From: CAZWVM01 sp964637705
Lineage (GTDB): Bacteria > UBA8481
Direction of reading: 5' to 3'
Length of the DNA: 8,988 nt
NCBI GenBank assembly: GCA_964637705.1
Contig: CAZWVM010000147.1
Coordinates: forward strand, 1 to 8,988
A program made the translations under genes and the position numbers. Positions 5,985-8,988 of the stretch are shown here, one piece after another (the first letter of the stretch is position 1; every line of letters begins with the position of its first letter). The notes under the pieces were generated by a model. The model saw only the letters and a list, made by a program, of their open reading frames with translations. It had not been told where the DNA came from and ran no database searches.

Positions 5985-7286
5985 CAAATACCCCCCTCCA
6001 TCCAAGCTATATCCCCTTTTCTCGTAATACGCCCTCACGCCGACGCCGGAGGCCACGACGATCCGGCGGAGGCCCGGCAGCACCCGCGCGCATTCCTCGG
6101 CGGACGCCAGGAGACGCGACCCCAGGCCGCGGTGCTGGTGAGGCCCCTGGCCGCCCGGAGCCGACTCGATCCCGTATACGTGCAGTTCGCGGACGATGGC
6201 CTCGCCGCGCCCGCCGCGCAGGCGCAGGAGGCCGAGACAGGTCGCGCGGCCGCGCGGCCGCGCCTCGAGGTGGATCTCCGTCCCGAACATCTCCTTGACG
6301 ATCTCCACCTCGTCCGCGCGATACGTCTCCCCGGGCTTCGGCTCGCGGCATCTCACGCACCGGCATCCGAAACGCGCCTCGGCCTCCTCGCGGTTCACCA
6401 GGATCCTCTCGCTCTCGAGTTCTGCGGGCGCGCTCTTCCGGCCGATGCGGGAGATGCGTGTCGAGGAGGGGACGAGGGGGAGGATGCGTCCGAGGAGAGC
6501 GAGGCGATCTTCCCGCGAGAGAGGCCGCCAGAGCCCGGCGTCGTGATGCTCCGCCAGCCGGGGCTTCATGAGCTCCCGCCGGAACATCTCGCAGAAGTAG
6601 ATCTTGAGGTGATCCGGCCGGAACCGGGGGTGGCGCAGGGCCGTCGAAGCCGAGGCGAGATCGGATTCCGCCGAGGCGAAGGGCATGCCGAGGAGCAGGT
6701 GGTAGCCGGTCTTGAGGCCCGCTCGCCGGATCCGCTCCGTCGCGCGCGCCACCTCCTCCGCGCCGTGCCCGCGGTCGTTTCTCGCAAGAACCTCCTCGTC
6801 AAGCGACTGCACCCCGATCTCGACCTTCGTGACGCCCGCGGCGAAGAGCCGCGCGAGAGCCTCCTCCTCCACCTGCTCCGGTCGCGCCTCGATCGTGATG
6901 CCGATGATGCGCCGACCGGCGAGGGCCGCATGGCGCGCGGCGAGCGCCTCGAGGGAGTCTTCCACGCCGTCCTCCGGCGGCCCGTCCACGGCGCGGTAGA
7001 TCCCGGCGAGAAACGCACGTCGATACGCCTCGTCGTGCGCCAGGAAGGATCCTCCGAGGACGAGCACTTCGATCTTGGAGGCCGGAACACCGCGCTCAAC
7101 GGCCTGCTTCAGCCAATACCGCGCCTGGACCTCCGCATCGTAGGTGAGCCCCATCCGCGTGATCTCCGCGTGCGGCAGGTAGCTCTTCGGCATCCCGGGC
7201 GTCGCGGGGCAGTAGAGGCAGTCGCCGCCGCAGGGCGCGGGGCGGGTGAAGACGGTGAGATGGGTGACGCCGGCGGTGCGCCTCAC
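5967..7286 (-). CDS. elp3: Elp3-type tRNA wobble-uridine carboxymethylating enzyme (radical SAM + GNAT)
   Basis: Elp3 uses acetyl-CoA and a radical SAM reaction to put a carboxymethyl group on U34 of tRNAs (cm5U). All parts are visible in 439 residues: the cluster motif PCGGDCLYCP (Cys19, Cys23, Cys26); KIEVLVLGGSFLA (71-83); TIEARPEQV (131-139); EIGVQSLDEEVLARNDRGH (156-174); a Cys-rich metal site GCRCVRCRE (Cys308, 310, 313); and a C-terminal acetyltransferase fold with the CoA loop HQHRGLG (383-389) and YYEKRGY (420-426). The cluster spacing is CX3CX2C; as I recall, eukaryotic Elp3 has a longer first gap. The start is GTG 7286, whose GTGA overlaps the TGA of the upstream PP-loop gene, indicating translational coupling. 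The final VKSEE and stop are written by the heptamer repeat. No Elp1 or Elp2 genes are present, as expected for stand-alone prokaryotic forms. Confidence 0.92.
   Translation of the reverse strand: MRRTAGVTHLTVFTRPAPCGGDCLYCPATPGMPKSYLPHAEITRMGLTYDAEVQARYWLKQAVERGVPASKIEVLVLGGSFLAHDEAYRRAFLAGIYRAVDGPPEDGVEDSLEALAARHAALAGRRIIGITIEARPEQVEEEALARLFAAGVTKVEIGVQSLDEEVLARNDRGHGAEEVARATERIRRAGLKTGYHLLLGMPFASAESDLASASTALRHPRFRPDHLKIYFCEMFRRELMKPRLAEHHDAGLWRPLSREDRLALLGRILPLVPSSTRISRIGRKSAPAELESERILVNREEAEARFGCRCVRCREPKPGETYRADEVEIVKEMFGTEIHLEARPRGRATCLGLLRLRGGRGEAIVRELHVYGIESAPGGQGPHQHRGLGSRLLASAEECARVLPGLRRIVVASGVGVRAYYEKRGYSLDGGGYLVKSEE
6244..6263. repeat. Perfect 20-bp GC palindrome inside elp3
   Basis: Two GCGGCCGC octamers (6246-6253 and 6254-6261) lie side by side within a perfect 20-bp palindrome composed only of G and C. 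It encodes part of the linker before the acetyltransferase domain (ARPRGRA). It could form a stable hairpin in either RNA. A similar run is in the GH94 leader (1892-1905). It may be only compositional. Confidence 0.6.
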
Positions 7287-8173
7287 GAGAGAAGCGAGTC
7301 CATGAAATCGCGGGTCCGTCCGAACCCGCGGCCTTCCGCCATGCGTTCGAAGAGGTAGTGCACGCCGGAGCCGTTCTGGAGCGACGACTTCGATTCGGGC
7401 AGGGGAAACCCGGCCGGCAGGTAACGGCCCATGTCGTCGTGTTCCGCGCCGGCGCGCCTCATTCGCGCGAGGATCGAGACGGCGCCGGGATTCCAGAAGG
7501 GCGCCGCGACCCGCGCTCCACAGGCCGCGGCGACCGCGTTCAGGCGCGCGACGTTGGCCATGAGGCCGTCGAGGATCCGCCCGGGATCGTCGAGGGACGG
7601 ACCCGGCCTGCGATGGAATCCTCCGAGGAGCGCTTCGGGACCGTGGCCGGTCACGAGCAACCGGCCGGCATCGGCGGCGCGCGCGAAGAGGTGGATCTCG
7701 CAGACGGCGAGGATCCGGTGCGTGTAGTCGGGGAGCGGGCGCAGGATCTCGCGGTGGGAGCGGATCACCTCGAGGATCGAGTCCTCGTCGGCCGTCACGA
7801 TGGAGCAGGGAAGGCCGAGAAACCGGGCGGCGGCCGCGGCTGTCGCGCCGTCGCGCCGCGCATCCCTCGTCGAAAGCACCGCGAGCGACTCGTCATCGAG
7901 GGTGTCTCGGAGCGCGCAGGCGAGGAGACTGCTGTCGAGGCCGCCGGAGAAGGCCAGGAGGAGGGGCTTGCCGGTCGCGGCGACGAACCGGTCGAGGTTG
8001 GCGACGAGCCGGCCGAGGTCGGCGACGAACCGGTCGAGGGCGGCGGGGAGTTCGGCGTCGTTCTCCGCGCCGGCCGGGCTCTCGACCGCCGCGCGATAGA
8101 TTGACCGCATGTTCTCGAGCGGCTCGAGATCGGAGGGCAGAAGGCCCGTGAAGGAGGAGGTGTCGGAATCCAT
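7283..8173 (-). CDS. Stand-alone asparagine-synthetase-like PP-loop ATP pyrophosphatase
   Basis: This 296-residue protein has the PP-loop SGGLDS (76-81) in LLLAFSGGLDSSLLA. TGHGPEALLGGF (175-186) corresponds to the AsnB TGEGADELFGGY region, and PFWNPGAVSILARMR and SKSSLQNGSGVHYLFERMA sit where AsnB and archaeal AsnB-like proteins have their C-terminal substrate and ATP contacts. The glutaminase half of AsnB is absent, so ammonia must come from elsewhere. There is no CxxC pair of the tRNA-thiolating TtuA/Ncs6 type. Such enzymes adenylate a carboxylate with ATP and then attach an amine. A triple heptad (46-66) precedes the PP-loop. The frame is open to 8809, but that part lies opposite the divergent membrane gene; ATG 8173 with GGGGAG just upstream is the best start. 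An alternative is ATG 8110. Coupling to elp3 by a GTGA overlap suggests a tRNA-modification role (inference). Confidence 0.8.
   Translation of the reverse strand: MDSDTSSFTGLLPSDLEPLENMRSIYRAAVESPAGAENDAELPAALDRFVADLGRLVANLDRFVAATGKPLLLAFSGGLDSSLLACALRDTLDDESLAVLSTRDARRDGATAAAAARFLGLPCSIVTADEDSILEVIRSHREILRPLPDYTHRILAVCEIHLFARAADAGRLLVTGHGPEALLGGFHRRPGPSLDDPGRILDGLMANVARLNAVAAACGARVAAPFWNPGAVSILARMRRAGAEHDDMGRYLPAGFPLPESKSSLQNGSGVHYLFERMAEGRGFGRTRDFMDSLLS
7980..8042 (-). repeat. Three 21-bp tandem repeats encoding heptads before the PP-loop
   Basis: Three consecutive 21-bp units (7980-8000, 8001-8021, 8022-8042) begin GCGACGAACCGG or GCGACGAGCCGG and differ at only a few positions. They encode three seven-residue blocks, LDRFVAD, LGRLVAN and LDRFVAA, an amphipathic helix just ahead of SGGLDS. 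The unit length keeps the frame, so copy number could vary without breaking the gene. Confidence 0.85.
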
Positions 8174-8191
8174 GGCTCCCCGAGAATACCC

Positions 8192-8233
<42 letters not shown>

Positions 8234-8248
8234 TTCCGGGTCTCGGGC

Positions 8249-8988
8249 ATGATCCAACGCATGACCGATATCGCCACTCCCTCGCCTCGCCCGGACCTCC
8301 TGCCCTGGCCGGCGGTCCTCGTCCTGCTGGCCGGCATCCCCCTGGCCGTCATCGGCCTTTCCAACCATCCCCTCACGACGCTCGCCGCCCTGGCGGCCCT
8401 CGCCGCGTTCGTCCTGCGCGCGCGGAGTCCCCGCTGGACAAGGCTCTTCACCTGGGCCGCGATCTTCGGAACGATCGGCGAGGCGATCTGCGTCTACGGC
8501 GCGTGGACGCGCGCCGGCGAAGGTCTCTGGATCTATCGCTTTCCCCAGCCCTTCGGGATCCCCTTGAAGCTGCCGGCCTGGATCCCCCTGGTCTGGGGCA
8601 ATCTCTTCGTCCTCTTCGTGGCGCTCGCGGACCGGATGGTGCCCTTCGGCCACCGCCCCTCGAGCCGTTCGGCGCACGCCGCGCACTTTCTCCTGGCCCT
8701 CGCCGTGGTCGCCTACGGCGGCGTCATCTTCCGCCTCGTGGACGCGCGGATTCTCCTCGTCTTCACGCCCTTCTTCGCCGCCTTTCTCCTCTACTGGAAC
8801 ACGCCGCATGATCTCGCCGTCTTCGTCGTGGCCGGTCTTCTCGGCTCGTTCGGAGAGATGATGGCGATGAAAGCCGGGCTCTGGTTTTACACGATGCCGC
8901 TCTGGAAAAACGAATGGCTGTCATCGCACGGCATCGACGGCGTGCCCGTTTCGCTCGCCATGGCCTGGGGCCTCTCCACCGTCTTTCT
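8249..8988 (+). CDS. Unrecognised integral membrane protein with internal duplication, runs off window end
   Basis: The frame is open from the repeat region to the window end; from ATG 8249 it gives 246 residues with about six to seven hydrophobic segments and no recognised family motif. Two parts resemble each other. Residues 74-123 contain G-TIGE, GLWIY, P and WIPLVWG. Residues 199-246 contain G-SFGE, GLWFY, P, GVPVSLAMAWG. So a GE...GLW(I/F)Y...P...P...WG unit appears twice, each starting inside a helix and ending inside the next. The CruF-type carotenoid membrane proteins have a loosely similar E...G...Y...P...W pattern, but I would not assign it there. In-frame ATGs at 8216, 8231, 8249 and 8261 are all possible starts, none with a good ribosome site; 8216 and 8231 lie in the repeat. 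It is divergent from the PP-loop/elp3 operon, so a shared role is not implied. Confidence 0.7.
   Translation, partial: MIQRMTDIATPSPRPDLLPWPAVLVLLAGIPLAVIGLSNHPLTTLAALAALAAFVLRARSPRWTRLFTWAAIFGTIGEAICVYGAWTRAGEGLWIYRFPQPFGIPLKLPAWIPLVWGNLFVLFVALADRMVPFGHRPSSRSAHAAHFLLALAVVAYGGVIFRLVDARILLVFTPFFAAFLLYWNTPHDLAVFVVAGLLGSFGEMMAMKAGLWFYTMPLWKNEWLSSHGIDGVPVSLAMAWGLSTVF

Noticed and set aside
7283..8173. PP-loop protein as a tRNA-thiolating enzyme (TtuA/Ncs6) or TilS
   Set aside because: It has no CxxC zinc or cluster motifs, and its C-terminal motifs (TGHGPEALLGGF, QNGSGVHY) fit the AsnB-like group better.

Overview
This is a GC-rich bacterial window (roughly two thirds G+C by eye) with six protein-coding genes on both strands and no RNA genes, insertion sequences or CRISPR arrays that I can see. 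Bacterial -35/-10 elements, a LacI-type operator and Shine-Dalgarno use argue against an archaeon. A bacterial Elp3 and several families of simple dispersed intergenic repeats suggest an uncultivated, large-genome phylum (PVC-like or similar). That placement is a guess; the sequence does not settle it.

Layout. (1) 1-1873, minus strand: the N-terminal 624 residues of a GH94 sugar phosphorylase, cut by the window edge. It has its own promoter, a LacI-family-like operator and a GC-rich leader hairpin beside its Shine-Dalgarno. (2) 1987-3813, minus: a polytopic membrane protein of GT-C (GT39/ArnT-like) glycosyltransferase type. (3) 3814-4165: a divergent intergenic region holding a 205-bp inverted-repeat element built from 9-bp ACGAAANNN units, flanked by two promoters whose -10 boxes lie exactly 6 nt from the ATGs, so both genes look leaderless. 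(4) 4166-5878, plus: an ATP-cone plus uridine-kinase-like P-loop protein with a non-canonical Walker A motif. (5) 5879-5984: inverted arrays of 7-bp units that carry or touch the stop codons of two convergent genes. (6) 7283-8173 and 5967-7286, minus: a stand-alone asparagine-synthetase-like PP-loop ATP pyrophosphatase, translationally coupled (GTGA overlap) to an Elp3-type radical SAM/GNAT enzyme. (7) 8174-8248: a short divergent region with a third simple repeat. (8) 8249-8988, plus: an unrecognised membrane protein with an internal duplication, cut by the window edge.

How the genes may work together. The most interesting unit is the PP-loop/Elp3 operon. Elp3 carboxymethylates the wobble uridine of tRNA (cm5U). 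AsnB-like PP-loop enzymes activate a carboxylate with ATP and amidate it. I infer that this pair could make ncm5U from cm5U; this is a hypothesis. The GH94 gene looks like a separately regulated sugar-utilisation gene. The ATP-cone kinase looks like a nucleotide-sensing housekeeping enzyme. Long open frames opposite these genes are compositional shadows.
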